From Paractinoplanes abujensis (lineage in GTDB: Bacteria; Actinomycetota; Actinomycetes; Mycobacteriales; Micromonosporaceae), in the NCBI RefSeq assembly GCF_014204895.1, contig NZ_JACHMF010000001.1, forward strand, positions 744,001 to 808,000: a stretch of DNA of 64,000 nucleotides, read 5' to 3'. Below the pieces are notes generated by a model. The model was not told where the DNA came from and did not search any database. It was given only the letters and a program-made list of their open reading frames with translations. Shown one piece after another: positions 30,213 to 39,147 of the stretch (the stretch's first letter is position 1; the number at the start of each line of letters is the position of its first letter). Made by a program: the position numbers and the translations under genes.

Positions 30213-31955
30213 TCACCAGCTGAACTCCGGGCCGCGCGCGGTGCCGCCCGGGATCAGCGGCCGCGACGTGTACTCCCACGTCTCCACCACCACCAGCCGG
30301 CGCCCGCGCGGCGGATTCAGGTCGACCGGCCCGCACGCGTGCTTGAGCGCGAAGTCCGTGAACATCAGACCCTTGCAGGTGTACGGCCCGGCCAGCACCT
30401 CGTTCGTCGAGGCGTCCCGCAGCGTCAGCGCAATGTCGGCCTGCACTCCGGGCATCGCCTCCATCTGACCCACCACCCGGACGCCACCGCCCACCGCATG
30501 ACAGGGCCGCGCCAGCACGGGGTGGCCCAGATCCCAGTCGTACTGGTCGCCGCACACCCACGGCCCGAGCGTGGCCTCGGCCCGCGCCCCGCCCGGACCG
30601 GCCGAGGCGCCTACGCCGACACCGACGCCACCACCGCCCGGCTCCGCGGCCCGCGACGGCGTGGCCGAGGGCGCGGCCGCCTCGGGCAGCTCGCCGCCCG
30701 TGAGCGCCGGAGGGCTGGGGGCCACGGCCGCCAGCGCGGGCAGCCCGGTCGCCGCCCCGGACGGATCGGTGCCGGCCCGGGGGCCGCCGCTGGAACCGAG
30801 CCGGCTGTGCCCGCCGGGCTGCGCCCGCTGCTGGGTCTGCGTCTGCGGGGCGGCCACCGCCGGGTCGGCGCCGCCGTCGCGCAGCAGCTGCCACGCGTTG
30901 AAACCGCTCACCCCGGACATGGCCAGCACGCCCGCCATCAGCGCGACCATCGCCCACGGCCGCCGCCACATCCACGAGCGGGGGCCGTTGCGGGGCCGCT
31001 TGCGAGCGGGCGTGCGGCGTACGGAGGGATGGGAAACCGCGCGGACCCCGAGGTGCGGCGTGGCGGTGGGCGCGACCTCCCGCTCCTCCTCGGGCGCGGG
31101 CAGCGCGGGTACGCCGGCGGTCGCGCGGGACAGCTCACGCAGCGCGGCGCCCAGCTCGGCGGCGGTCGGACGGCGATCCGGGTCCTTGGCCAGGCACCAG
31201 GTGATCAGCTCCCACACCGGGTGCGGCAGGCCGGGCGGGCGCTGCGGAACCTCGTCCAGGTGCCCTCGCAGCACCGCGAGCGGTTCCCCGGCGTACGGGG
31301 GAAGGCCGGTCAGAAGCTCGTAGAGGACGACCCCGGCGGAGTAGACGTCGGACGCGGGCACGGCCTCGCCCTGGATCGCCTCGGGGGCCATGTAGTGCGG
31401 CGTGCCCACGATAGCCTGCGGGGTGGTCAGACCGGCGGTGTCGAGCACCCGCGCGATGCCGAAGTCGGTCAGGCGCACCGCGAGCCGGCCCGCGTTCTCC
31501 TGCAGCAGGATGTTGTCGGGCTTCACGTCGCGGTGCACCACGCCCAGCTCGTGCGCCTGGGCCAGGGCGGCGGCGACCTGGGACAGCAGGTCGGCGGCGC
31601 CGGCCGGGGCCAGGGTGCCCTCGGCGCGCAGGTGGGTGCGCAGGCTGCCGCCCGAGACGTAGTCCATCACCAGCGCGAGCGAGCCGCCCGCGCTGAACAG
31701 GTCGCGGACGCCGACGATGTTCTCGTGCCGCATCATCATCAGGATCGTGCGCTCCTGCACGAACCGGATGACCAGCTTGGGCTGACGCAGCAGGCCCTCG
31801 TGCAGCAGCTTGACCGCCACGTCGGCGCCGGTCGACCGGTCGATGCCGCGCCAGACGGTGCCGGTGGCGCCGTGCCCGACCGGGCAGACCAGCACGTACG
31901 AGTTGCCGACGAGGCGGCCGCTGAGATCGGCGGTGGCCGGGCCGTCGCCAGTCAT
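30213..31955 (-). CDS. Membrane Ser/Thr protein kinase (PknB-like)
   Basis: 580 residues. Kinase domain (about 15-275): glycine loop VGHGATGTVWRG, VAVK lysine, catalytic HRDVKPDNILL near residue 141, TDFGIAR, and YMAPEAI. A basic linker leads to one transmembrane helix (WAMVALMAGVLAMSGVSGF), then an extracellular Ala/Pro/Gly/Ser-rich stalk and a ~100-residue C-terminal domain with four cysteines (GPWVCGDQYDWDLG, PYTCKG), perhaps a ligand sensor. No PASTA repeats. Start taken as ATG 31955 though no ribosome binding site is seen. The FHA protein at 5676 is a candidate phospho-reader only in principle. Confidence 0.9.
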   Translation of the reverse strand: MTGDGPATADLSGRLVGNSYVLVCPVGHGATGTVWRGIDRSTGADVAVKLLHEGLLRQPKLVIRFVQERTILMMMRHENIVGVRDLFSAGGSLALVMDYVSGGSLRTHLRAEGTLAPAGAADLLSQVAAALAQAHELGVVHRDVKPDNILLQENAGRLAVRLTDFGIARVLDTAGLTTPQAIVGTPHYMAPEAIQGEAVPASDVYSAGVVLYELLTGLPPYAGEPLAVLRGHLDEVPQRPPGLPHPVWELITWCLAKDPDRRPTAAELGAALRELSRATAGVPALPAPEEEREVAPTATPHLGVRAVSHPSVRRTPARKRPRNGPRSWMWRRPWAMVALMAGVLAMSGVSGFNAWQLLRDGGADPAVAAPQTQTQQRAQPGGHSRLGSSGGPRAGTDPSGAATGLPALAAVAPSPPALTGGELPEAAAPSATPSRAAEPGGGGVGVGVGASAGPGGARAEATLGPWVCGDQYDWDLGHPVLARPCHAVGGGVRVVGQMEAMPGVQADIALTLRDASTNEVLAGPYTCKGLMFTDFALKHACGPVDLNPPRGRRLVVVETWEYTSRPLIPGGTARGPEFSW

Positions 31956-32133
31956 AGAGGGGTGTGACTGCACGTGACGTCGAATCCTTCCGATCGGTGT
32001 CGTAGCGACGACGATCGTCCGGATCGATCCGTATTGGGGCAACCTTTCGATGCCCGATCTGTCACAGATGGCAAGTCACGCCCGATACCCGTCACCTCAC
32101 TGTGAGTGACTCGTTCCCCTCTTACTCCGTTCT

Positions 32134-32520
32134 TTACTTCATCTGCACGATCTGGATCAGGTTGCCGCAGGTGTCGTCGAGGACTGCCGTCCACAGCGGA
32201 CCGAGGTCGGCCGGCTCCTGGGTGAACCGGACGCCGAGCCCGCGCAGCCGCTCGTGCTCGGCCTGCACGTCCTTGACCGTGAACTGCGTGTACGGAACGC
32301 CGTCGGCGACCAGGGCGGCCTTGAACGGCCGGGCGGCGGGGTGACCCTCCGGCTCGAGCAGCAGCTCGCAGCCCTCCGGGTCCTCGGGCGAGACGACCGT
32401 CAGCCAGCGGGCGTCACCGGTGGGCACGTCGTGCTTCTTCACGAAGCCGAGCACGTCGACGTAGAAACGCTCGGCCTTGGCCTGGTCGTCCACGATGACG
32501 CTGGTGATGGTGATGCGCAT
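32134..32520 (-). CDS. Glyoxalase/bleomycin-resistance superfamily protein
   Basis: 128-residue vicinal-oxygen-chelate fold: a pair of beta-alpha-beta-beta-beta halves, with AERFYVDVLGFVKKHDV in the first and FTVKDVQAEHERLRGLGVRF and TCGNLIQIVQ in the second. Translationally coupled to the ArsR gene (ATG 32520 overlaps its stop by one base, with AAGGAG upstream). Such ArsR-VOC pairs often handle a toxic electrophile or drug; the ligand is unknown here. Confidence 0.9.
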   Translation of the reverse strand: MRITITSVIVDDQAKAERFYVDVLGFVKKHDVPTGDARWLTVVSPEDPEGCELLLEPEGHPAARPFKAALVADGVPYTQFTVKDVQAEHERLRGLGVRFTQEPADLGPLWTAVLDDTCGNLIQIVQMK

Positions 32521-32810
32521 CAGTTCTCCTTGTGCCATCTCTCGGTGAGACGTTGTAGGGGAGTGGTGTCGAGGTGGTGGAACTTGTAGCGCCCGTCCCT
32601 GCGGCTGCGCACCAGGCCGGCCGCGGCGAGCGTGTCGAGATGCTGCGAGATCGCCTGCCGGGACGACTGGAGCTGATATTTCATGGCGAGCCGCGAGCAG
32701 ATCTCGAACAGCGTCTGCCCGTCCCGCTCGGCCAGCTCGTCCAGGATCTTGCGCCGCGTCGGATCGGCCAGCGCCTTGAAGACGCTCTCGTCGGCCGGGG
32801 TCTCGCGCAC
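32520..32810 (-). CDS. ArsR-family HTH regulator
   Basis: 96 residues. Winged-helix domain with FKALADPTRRKILDELAERD at the front and the recognition region SRQAISQHLDTLAAAGLVRS. No CxC metal motif, so it belongs to the small-molecule type that partners glyoxalase or SRPBCC genes. GTG 32810 begins only seven bases past the strong inverted repeat at 32818-32845, so it is almost certainly autoregulated and perhaps leaderless. First gene of a two-gene operon. Confidence 0.92.
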   Translation of the reverse strand: MRETPADESVFKALADPTRRKILDELAERDGQTLFEICSRLAMKYQLQSSRQAISQHLDTLAAAGLVRSRRDGRYKFHHLDTTPLQRLTERWHKEN

Positions 32811-32817
32811 CCGCCCA

Positions 32818-32845
32818 TGATAGGCAAGCCGTCACTTGCCTATCA
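32818..32845. promoter_or_regulatory. Perfect 11-bp inverted repeat, probable ArsR-family operator
   Basis: Left arm TGATAGGCAAG (32818-32828) and right arm CTTGCCTATCA (32835-32845) with a six-base spacer, between the divergent ArsR and MazG-like genes. The core GGCAAG, six bases, CTTGCC closely matches the site near the second ArsR gene (47213-47232). Confidence 0.85.
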
Positions 32846-32865
32846 ACCCCGTCTACGGTGACGTC

Positions 32866-33312
32866 GTGGTGGAGGACGACATCTGGCCGGCAGTCGACGC
32901 GGCCCGCGAATGGCTGGACCAGTCGAACGGAACGTTGCCGCTCGAACTGACCTGCCGCATCCTCAAAGTCACCGAGGAAGCGGGCGAGGCGGTCCAGGCC
33001 TGGATCGATCTGCTCGGCCAGAACCCGCGCAAGGGCGTCACTCACACCCGCGAGGACGTCGCCGCGGAACTGGCCGACGTGGCCTTCACGGCCCTGGTCG
33101 CGATCGCCAGCCTCGGCCTTGACCCCCAAGCCGCCCTGGCCGCGTGCGCCACCAAGGTCCGAGCCCGCTTCCCCTTGGCGCCCCACCCGGCTCCGGCCGA
33201 CCCGGCCACCCCGATTCCCGGCGAAGCCACCGCCCCAGGGTCGGAGCCCTCCACCGTTCCGGTCGTTTCCGCGCCGTCCATAGCGTGGCCCCCCGTAGGG
33301 TCCGGCGTCTGA
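32866..33312 (+). CDS. MazG-like nucleotide pyrophosphohydrolase
   Basis: 148 residues. All-alpha NTP pyrophosphatase motifs EEAGEA (about residue 33) and ELADVAF (about 68) supply the magnesium-binding acidic residues; the C-terminal 50 residues are a Pro/Ala-rich tail. Likely cleans up non-canonical or damaged NTPs. GTG 32866 or 32869 is the probable start, since an earlier start would run into the inverted repeat. Divergent from the ArsR operon and may share its operator. Confidence 0.75.
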   Translation: MVEDDIWPAVDAAREWLDQSNGTLPLELTCRILKVTEEAGEAVQAWIDLLGQNPRKGVTHTREDVAAELADVAFTALVAIASLGLDPQAALAACATKVRARFPLAPHPAPADPATPIPGEATAPGSEPSTVPVVSAPSIAWPPVGSGV

Positions 33313-33635
33313 CGCCGAGCCGCCCGCACATCAACGCCTCCCGTCGAGCCGCCCGCGGTGCGTGAAGCGGTACGTGGCTGGCCGTGCGGTCGGCCCAGTG
33401 CGAGCCGCCGCCATGCGCGGGGCGGGCTGCCGGCCGGTATGAGCGGGGTTGGGGTTCAGCGGAGCGCTGGGTTTGGCGCGTCAGCGCTGCGAGGGTGAGT
33501 GTTCACGCAGAATGAAGGGTGCGGACACCCGGGAGCGGAGCGAGCGGGTGGGGAGCGCCCGGCCTCCGCGGGAGCGACGGTCGGCACCCACCACCCACAG
33601 GGGACATCCGGCTCTTGATCTTAAGTATCGAACTA
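33313..33635. other. Intergenic region, no gene seen
   Basis: About 320 bases between the converging ends of the MazG-like and GntR genes. It is GC-rich with partial inverted repeats (for example GGGTG/CACCC near 33517) and one AT-rich patch near 33617-33638. I see no convincing open frame, RNA gene or clear terminator. Confidence 0.5.
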
Positions 33636-34391
33636 TTAGCCCGCGCTCAGATTGATCTCGAAGCTGTATCGGCTGGCCCGGTAGACGTGGCTGCCGTACT
33701 CCAGGGCCCGGCCGCCCGCGTCCCAGGCCGTTCTGGTCATGGTCAGCAGTGAGGCGCCGCGTTTCTCCTGCAGCACCTTGGCCTCGGCGGCGGTGGCCGA
33801 GCGGGCCCCGATCACCTGGGTGGCTGTGCGCGGCGTGAGGCCGCCCGAGCGCAGCAGCTCGTAGAGACCGTGGCCGGCCAGGTCGTGGCGGGTGAGGGGG
33901 AGCACGTCGAGCGGGATGGCGTTGTGCATGAGGGCCAGCGGTTCGCCGCCGGCGTAGCGCAGCCGTTCGATCCACGTGACGGGCGTGCCGGGCGCGATCT
34001 CGAGGCCGGTGGCGACGGTGTCGGAGGCGGGCATCACTTCGAGGCGCAGCACTTCGGTGCGGGGGGCGCGGTCACCGGCGACGAGGTCGTCGTAGAGGCT
34101 GGACAGCTCGACCGGGCGGCGCACCTTGGGGTGCACGACCTGGGTGCCGACGCCACGCTTGCGGACGAGCATGCCGCGTTCGACGAGATATTGGATGGCG
34201 CGGCGGGTCGTGGGGCGGGACACGCCGAGCCGTTCGGCCAGGTCGACCTCGTTCTCGATGCGGGCGCCGACACCGATCTCGCCCTTCTCGATGAGTTCCT
34301 GCAGACGCGTCGCGACCTGGAAGTACAACGGCACGGGACTGCTCCGGTCGACCTCGTCCGGACGAATGCGACCTTGTAGATCGGACGGCAC
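33636..34391 (-). CDS. GntR/HutC family regulator of the inositol cluster
   Basis: 251 residues. N-terminal winged helix (about 20-85) with YFQVATRLQELIEKGEI and ERLGVSRPTTRRAIQYLVER; C-terminal UTRA ligand domain (about 95-248) ending RALEYGSHVYRASRYSFEI. Divergent from iolC across two operator-like sites (34413-34449). By context it is the inositol-responsive repressor of the whole cluster, equivalent in role to IolR, probably released by an inositol breakdown product. GTG 34391. Confidence 0.88.
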   Translation of the reverse strand: MPSDLQGRIRPDEVDRSSPVPLYFQVATRLQELIEKGEIGVGARIENEVDLAERLGVSRPTTRRAIQYLVERGMLVRKRGVGTQVVHPKVRRPVELSSLYDDLVAGDRAPRTEVLRLEVMPASDTVATGLEIAPGTPVTWIERLRYAGGEPLALMHNAIPLDVLPLTRHDLAGHGLYELLRSGGLTPRTATQVIGARSATAAEAKVLQEKRGASLLTMTRTAWDAGGRALEYGSHVYRASRYSFEINLSAG

Positions 34392-34412
34392 CGCGACCCC
34401 TCGCTCCCCGAG

Positions 34413-34449
34413 TTTGTCCTGACAAGCTACCTCAGTTTGTCATGACAAA
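34413..34449. promoter_or_regulatory. Two GntR operator-like palindromes
   Basis: TTTGTCCTGACAAG (34413-34426, near-palindrome) and TTTGTCATGACAAA (34436-34449, perfect) fit TTTGTC-N-TGACAA and start 23 bases apart, about two helical turns. They lie between the GntR gene and iolC, the second one just ahead of a likely -35 box. Probably the repressor sites for both directions. Confidence 0.85.
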
Positions 34450-34452
34450 GTA

Positions 34453-34481
34453 TTGACGTACGCCGGTCGAAGTTATTACAT
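34453..34481 (+). promoter_or_regulatory. Candidate iol operon promoter
   Basis: TTGACG at 34453-34458 and TTACAT at 34476-34481 are spaced by 17 bases, a good housekeeping-sigma match. The upstream edge abuts the perfect operator palindrome, so a bound repressor would block polymerase. The leader to iolC is about 115 bases. Confidence 0.55.
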
Positions 34482-34601
34482 CGAAGTCAGCGAACCTGGT
34501 GTCACCGATTCGTCACCGCGCCGTAACGAGCACGGCAACGGGCGCGCCGCCGCGTGCCCACATCCCTCGATCTCGCTGCGTAAAGGGCCGGAGGCCGCCG
34601 C

Positions 34602-35552
34602 ATGCCCGCCGACGAGGTACTGACAATGGGACGCATAGGCGTCGACCTGTACCCGCAACAGACCGGAGTGTCGCTGCGCGAGGTCCGGACCTTCGAGAAG
34701 TTCCTCGGCGGCAGCGCGTCCAATGTGGCGGTGGCCGCGGCCCGCTACGGCCGGCGCTCGGCGGTGATCACCCGCACCGGCGAGGATCCGTTCGGCGAGT
34801 TCCTGCACGACGCGCTGCGCGGCTTCGGGGTGGACGACCGCTTCGTGACACCGGTGTCGTCGCTGCCGACGCCGGTGACGTTCTGCGAGATCTTCCCGCC
34901 GGACGACTTCCCGCTGTACTTCTACCGCTTCCCCAAGGCGCCCGACCTGGAGATCCATCCGTCCGAACTGGATTACGACGCGATCCGGGCAGCCGACATC
35001 TTCTGGGTCACCGGCACGGGGTTGTCGCAGGAGCCTTCCCGTACGGCCACCCTCGACGCGCTGAAGTATCGCGGTAAGTCGGGCACCACCGTTTTCGACC
35101 TCGACTACCGGCCCATGTTCTGGCGGTCGAGGGAGGAAGCGCGGCACTGGTACGCCCGTGCGCTGCCCCATGCCACCGTGGCCGTGGGCAACGTGGATGA
35201 AACGGACACGGCGGTGGGTGCCCGCAAGCCGGACGAGGCCGCGCAGAAGTTGCACGAGGCCGGGATCGAGCTGGCGGTGGTCAAGCAAGGACCCGCGGGT
35301 GTGCTCGCGTCCGACGGGACGAACCGGACCGAGGTCCCGCCGGTGCCGGTCGACGTCGTCAACGGCCTCGGCGCCGGTGACGCCTTCGGGGGCGCCCTCT
35401 GCCACGGCCTGCTGGCCGGGTGGGAGCTCGAGGCGACGATGCGCTTCGCCAACGCCGCGGGAGCCATCGTCGCCTCGCGCCTGTCCTGCGCCGACGCCAT
35501 GCCGACGGAAGCCGAAGTCCGTGCCCTGATGGGGGAGTCCACGCATGCCTGA
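34602..35552 (+). CDS. iolC: 5-dehydro-2-deoxygluconokinase
   Basis: 316-residue PfkB-family sugar kinase; step of myo-inositol catabolism that phosphorylates 5-dehydro-2-deoxygluconate. Seen: GGSASNVAVAAARYG near residue 39 (substrate pocket) and GLGAGDAFGGALCHGLL near residue 255 with the catalytic aspartate. The first gene of the operon; ATG 34602 follows GGAGG. Its stop overlaps the aldolase start by eight bases. Neighbouring iolB, iolD and iolE make the assignment firm. Confidence 0.92.
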   Translation: MPADEVLTMGRIGVDLYPQQTGVSLREVRTFEKFLGGSASNVAVAAARYGRRSAVITRTGEDPFGEFLHDALRGFGVDDRFVTPVSSLPTPVTFCEIFPPDDFPLYFYRFPKAPDLEIHPSELDYDAIRAADIFWVTGTGLSQEPSRTATLDALKYRGKSGTTVFDLDYRPMFWRSREEARHWYARALPHATVAVGNVDETDTAVGARKPDEAAQKLHEAGIELAVVKQGPAGVLASDGTNRTEVPPVPVDVVNGLGAGDAFGGALCHGLLAGWELEATMRFANAAGAIVASRLSCADAMPTEAEVRALMGESTHA

Positions 35553-36402
35553 TCTCGACGACCTCCTGGACATCCGCACTCGCCGCCCGGCCGCGATCGC
35601 CGCCGCCGCCTCGGCCCGGCGCAAGCCGGCGTCGCTGTTCGGCCCGCACGGCCGGCTGATGATCATCGCCGCCGATCACCCGGCCCGCGGCGCCCTGCGA
35701 GCCGGCGACGATCCCCTGGCGATGGCCAACCGTGTCGACCTGCTGAGGCGCATCCGTACGGCGCTGGCCCGGCCCGGTGTGAACGGCGTGCTCGGCACCC
35801 CCGACATCCTGGAGGACCTGCTGCTGCTGGGCGCGCTCGACGACAAGGTCGTGATCGGCTCGATGAACCGGGGCGGGCTGGCCGGCACGGCGTTCGAGAT
35901 CGACGACCGGTTCACCGCGTACGACGCGCAAAGCATCACGACCGCCGGGTTCGAGGGCGGCAAGATGCTGCTGCGCATCGACCCGGACGACGCGGGCACG
36001 GTGTCGACGCTGGAGGCGTGCGGGTCGGCGGTCAGCGCGCTGGCCGCCCGGCGGCGGATGGCAATGGTGGAGCCGTTCATCGCGCACCGCGTCGACGGGC
36101 GGGTCCGCAACGAGCTGACCGCCGAGGCGATGATGCGCGCGATGGCCGTGGCGGCCGGTCTGGGCACGACGTCGGCCTACACCTGGCTCAAGGTGCCGGT
36201 GGTGCACGACATGGAGCGCGTCATGGCCGCGACCACGCTGCCCGCGCTGATCTTGGGCGGGGAGGGGGAGGCGGCGTACGGGGAATGGCGGAAGGCTCTC
36301 GACCTGCCGACCGTGCAAGGGCTGGTGATCGGGCGGTCGCTGCTCTATCCCGCGGGCGGCTCGGTGAGCGACGCCGTCGACCGGGCGGTGAGCCTGCTGT
36401 GA
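35545..36402 (+). CDS. Aldolase of the inositol cluster (Cgl0159-type class I aldolase-like)
   Basis: 285 residues, TIM-barrel. LMIIAADHPARGAL near residue 38 and a lysine in SAYTWLKVPVV near residue 217 (possible Schiff base) fit the DeoC/FbaB-like fold found in actinobacterial inositol clusters. It probably replaces the class II aldolase IolJ, splitting 6-phospho-5-dehydro-2-deoxygluconate into dihydroxyacetone phosphate and malonate semialdehyde. That role is by position and family recall, not proof. ATG start lies inside iolC; the stop overlaps iolB. Confidence 0.8.
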   Translation: MPDLDDLLDIRTRRPAAIAAAASARRKPASLFGPHGRLMIIAADHPARGALRAGDDPLAMANRVDLLRRIRTALARPGVNGVLGTPDILEDLLLLGALDDKVVIGSMNRGGLAGTAFEIDDRFTAYDAQSITTAGFEGGKMLLRIDPDDAGTVSTLEACGSAVSALAARRRMAMVEPFIAHRVDGRVRNELTAEAMMRAMAVAAGLGTTSAYTWLKVPVVHDMERVMAATTLPALILGGEGEAAYGEWRKALDLPTVQGLVIGRSLLYPAGGSVSDAVDRAVSLL

Positions 36403-37289
36403 GGTCCTTCGTGAACCCGGTGATGCCCAGCGGCAGCACGGCCGGCAAGCCATTCGATGTGGTCGTCACCCCCGAGAACGCCGGCTGGGACTACAGCGGG
36501 CTGCGCATCCTGGATCTGCCGGTGGGCGCGCGGGCCACATTGCTGACCGGCGACGACGAGATGCTCGTGCTGCCGCTGGCCGGTGGTTGCGACGTGACCT
36601 GCGACGACGAGCGGATGACACTGACCGGCCGCCGGTCGGTCTTCACCCGGGTCACCGATTTCGCCTACGTGCCGCGCGAGGCCACGGTGACCGTACGGGC
36701 GCCCAACGGGGGACGGTTCGCCCTGCCCTCGGCCCGTGCAACCCGGCGACTGCCTTTCCGGTACGGATCCGCCGACGACGTGGCGGTCGAACTGCGCGGC
36801 GCGGGGCAGGCCAGCCGGCAGGTCAACAACTTCTGCACGCCGAAGCGGTTCGAGGCGGACCGGCTGATCGCGTGCGAGGTGCTCACCCCGGGCGGCAACT
36901 GGTCGTCCTACCCGCCGCACAAGCACGACGAGGCGGGCGAGGGGGAGTCGTCGCTCGAGGAGATCTACTACTTCGAGGTCGCGCAGTCGCCGGCGGGCAC
37001 CGCGGGCTGCGCCTTTCAGCGGGTGTACGGGCACCCCGACCGGCCGATCGACGTGTGCGCCGAGGTGCGCAGCGGCGACGTGGTCCTCATTCCGTACGGG
37101 TGGCACGGCCCGTCGATGGCCGCGCCCGGCTACGACCTCTACTACCTCAATGTGATGGCCGGCCCCGGCGAGCGCGAATGGCTGGTGCGCGACGACCCGG
37201 CGCACGGCTGGGTGCGGGCCTCCTGGAGCGGCGTCGACGTCGACCCGCGCCTGCCCCTGACCTCCAGCAAGGAAAGGACGCGGTCGTGA
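36399..37289 (+). CDS. iolB: 5-deoxy-glucuronate isomerase
   Basis: 296 residues, bicupin. ENAGWDYSGLRILDLPVG near the start and the metal-site cupin motif YPPHKHDE with LEEIYYFEV and IPYGWHGPS in the second cupin are IolB signatures. Converts 5-deoxy-glucuronate to 5-dehydro-2-deoxygluconate. Start chosen at GTG 36399 (GTGA overlap with the aldolase stop); GTG 36411, with GAGG six bases upstream, is a fair alternative. Confidence 0.92.
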   Translation: MRSFVNPVMPSGSTAGKPFDVVVTPENAGWDYSGLRILDLPVGARATLLTGDDEMLVLPLAGGCDVTCDDERMTLTGRRSVFTRVTDFAYVPREATVTVRAPNGGRFALPSARATRRLPFRYGSADDVAVELRGAGQASRQVNNFCTPKRFEADRLIACEVLTPGGNWSSYPPHKHDEAGEGESSLEEIYYFEVAQSPAGTAGCAFQRVYGHPDRPIDVCAEVRSGDVVLIPYGWHGPSMAAPGYDLYYLNVMAGPGEREWLVRDDPAHGWVRASWSGVDVDPRLPLTSSKERTRS

Positions 37290-39139
37290 GACTCACCGTA
37301 GGGCAGGCCGTGGTGCGGTTCCTGGCCAACCAGTGGACCGAGCGGGACGGTGTGGAGCGCCGGGCGGTCGCGGGCTGCTTCGGCATCTTCGGGCACGGCA
37401 ACGTCGCCGGTCTGGGCCAGGCCTTGTTGCAGGCGCAGCGCACCGGCGAGGCCGACCTGCCGTACCGGCTGGCCCGCAACGAGCAGGCCATGGTTCACGC
37501 GGCGGCGGGCTTCGCCCGGATGAGCAATCGGCTGCAGACGTACGCGTGCACCGCCTCGATCGGCCCCGGCTCGACCAACATGCTGACCGGCGCGGCCCTG
37601 GCCACAGTCAACCGGCTGCCCGTGCTGCTGTTGCCGTCCGACGTCTTCGCCACCCGGGTCGCGCCGCCGGTGCTGCAGGAGCTGGAGGACCCGGGCGGTT
37701 ACGACGTGTCGGTCAACGACGCGTTCCGCCCGCTGTCGCGCTTCTTCGACCGGGTGTGGCGGCCCGAGCAGCTGCCTGCGGCCCTGCTGGGCGCCCTGCG
37801 GGTGCTGACCGATCCGGCCGAGACGGGTGCGGTCACGATTTGCCTGCCGCAGGACCTTCAGGCCGAGGCGTACGACTTCCCGGACGCGTTGTTCGCCAAG
37901 CGCGTCTGGCACGTGGCCCGCCCGCCGGCGGAGGCGTCCTTCGTGTCGCGGGCGGCGGCTGTTCTGAAGACAGCGCAACGCCCGTTGATCATCGCGGGTG
38001 GTGGTGTCATCTACTCGGAGGCGTCGGCCGAGCTCGACCGGTTCGCCCGCGCGACCGGCATCCCGGTGGCCGACACCCAGGCCGGCAAGGGCGCGTTGAG
38101 CTGGGACCATCCGCAGTCGGTGGGCGGCGTCGGCTCGACCGGCAGCCCGGTCGCCAACCGGCTGGCCCGCGAGGCCGACGTGATCATCGGGGTCGGCACC
38201 CGTTACAGCGACTTCACCACCGCTTCCCGCACGGCGTTCCAGAACCCGGACGTCACGTTCGTCAACATCAACGTGGCCGGGTTCGACGCGGTCAAGGAGT
38301 CGGCGTATCCCATCGTCGCCGACGCCCGCGCCGGGCTCTCCTCGTTGCTGGCCGCGCTCGACGGCCGTCGCTTCTCAGCGGATTTCTCGGCCGACGTCGT
38401 GTCGTGGCAGGCCACGGTCGACCACGCGTATCACCTGGGGCACGGGCCGCTGCCGGCCCAGACCGAGGTGATCGGGGCCGTCAACGACGCCTGCGGTGCG
38501 CGGGACGTCGTCGTGCAGGCGGCCGGCAGCCTGCCCGGCGACCTGCAGATGCTGTGGCGGGCCCGTGACCCCAAGCAGTATCACGTCGAGTACGGCTACT
38601 CCTGCATGGGCTTCGAGATCGCCGGCGCGCTCGGCATCAAACTGGCCGACCCCAGCCGCGAGGTCTTCGCCATGGTGGGCGACGGCTCCTACCTGATGAT
38701 GGCGCAGGAGATCGTGACCGCCGTGGCCGACGGCATCAAGCTCGTGATCGTCCTCATCCAGAACCACGGGTTCGCCTCGATCGGGTCGCTGTCGGAGTCG
38801 CTCGGCTCGCAGCGGTTCGGCACCAGCTATCGCTACCGCGGGGCGAGCGGCGACTACGACGGCGGTCACCTGCCCGTCGACCTGGCCGCCAACGCCGAAT
38901 CGCTGGGCGCGAACGTCATCCGCTGCCGCACGATCGCCGACCTGGCCGACGGGCTCAAGCGGGCGCGGGAGGCCGACCGCCTCACCGTCGTGCACATCGA
39001 GACCGACCCGCTGGCTCCCGTGCCGTCCTCCGAGTCCTGGTGGGACGTGCCGGTGCCGGCAGTTTCCGCTTTGACCTCCACGCAGGAGGCGCGCACGGCC
39101 TACGACGCCGCCAAGCGCCTCCAACGCCCCTATCTGTAA
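37286..39139 (+). CDS. iolD: 3D-(3,5/4)-trihydroxycyclohexane-1,2-dione acylhydrolase
   Basis: 617 residues, thiamine-diphosphate enzyme that opens the inositol-derived ring. N-terminal TPP Pyr domain (RLARNEQAMVHAAAGFAR), a central domain (PLIIAGGGVIYSEASAEL), and a PP domain with the magnesium/TPP motif VGDGSYLMMAQE near residue 464 and NHGF. GTG 37286 overlaps the iolB stop, with GGAAAGGA upstream. Length is normal for IolD. Confidence 0.95.
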   Translation: MRLTVGQAVVRFLANQWTERDGVERRAVAGCFGIFGHGNVAGLGQALLQAQRTGEADLPYRLARNEQAMVHAAAGFARMSNRLQTYACTASIGPGSTNMLTGAALATVNRLPVLLLPSDVFATRVAPPVLQELEDPGGYDVSVNDAFRPLSRFFDRVWRPEQLPAALLGALRVLTDPAETGAVTICLPQDLQAEAYDFPDALFAKRVWHVARPPAEASFVSRAAAVLKTAQRPLIIAGGGVIYSEASAELDRFARATGIPVADTQAGKGALSWDHPQSVGGVGSTGSPVANRLAREADVIIGVGTRYSDFTTASRTAFQNPDVTFVNINVAGFDAVKESAYPIVADARAGLSSLLAALDGRRFSADFSADVVSWQATVDHAYHLGHGPLPAQTEVIGAVNDACGARDVVVQAAGSLPGDLQMLWRARDPKQYHVEYGYSCMGFEIAGALGIKLADPSREVFAMVGDGSYLMMAQEIVTAVADGIKLVIVLIQNHGFASIGSLSESLGSQRFGTSYRYRGASGDYDGGHLPVDLAANAESLGANVIRCRTIADLADGLKRAREADRLTVVHIETDPLAPVPSSESWWDVPVPAVSALTSTQEARTAYDAAKRLQRPYL

Positions 39140-39147
39140 GGACTGTC

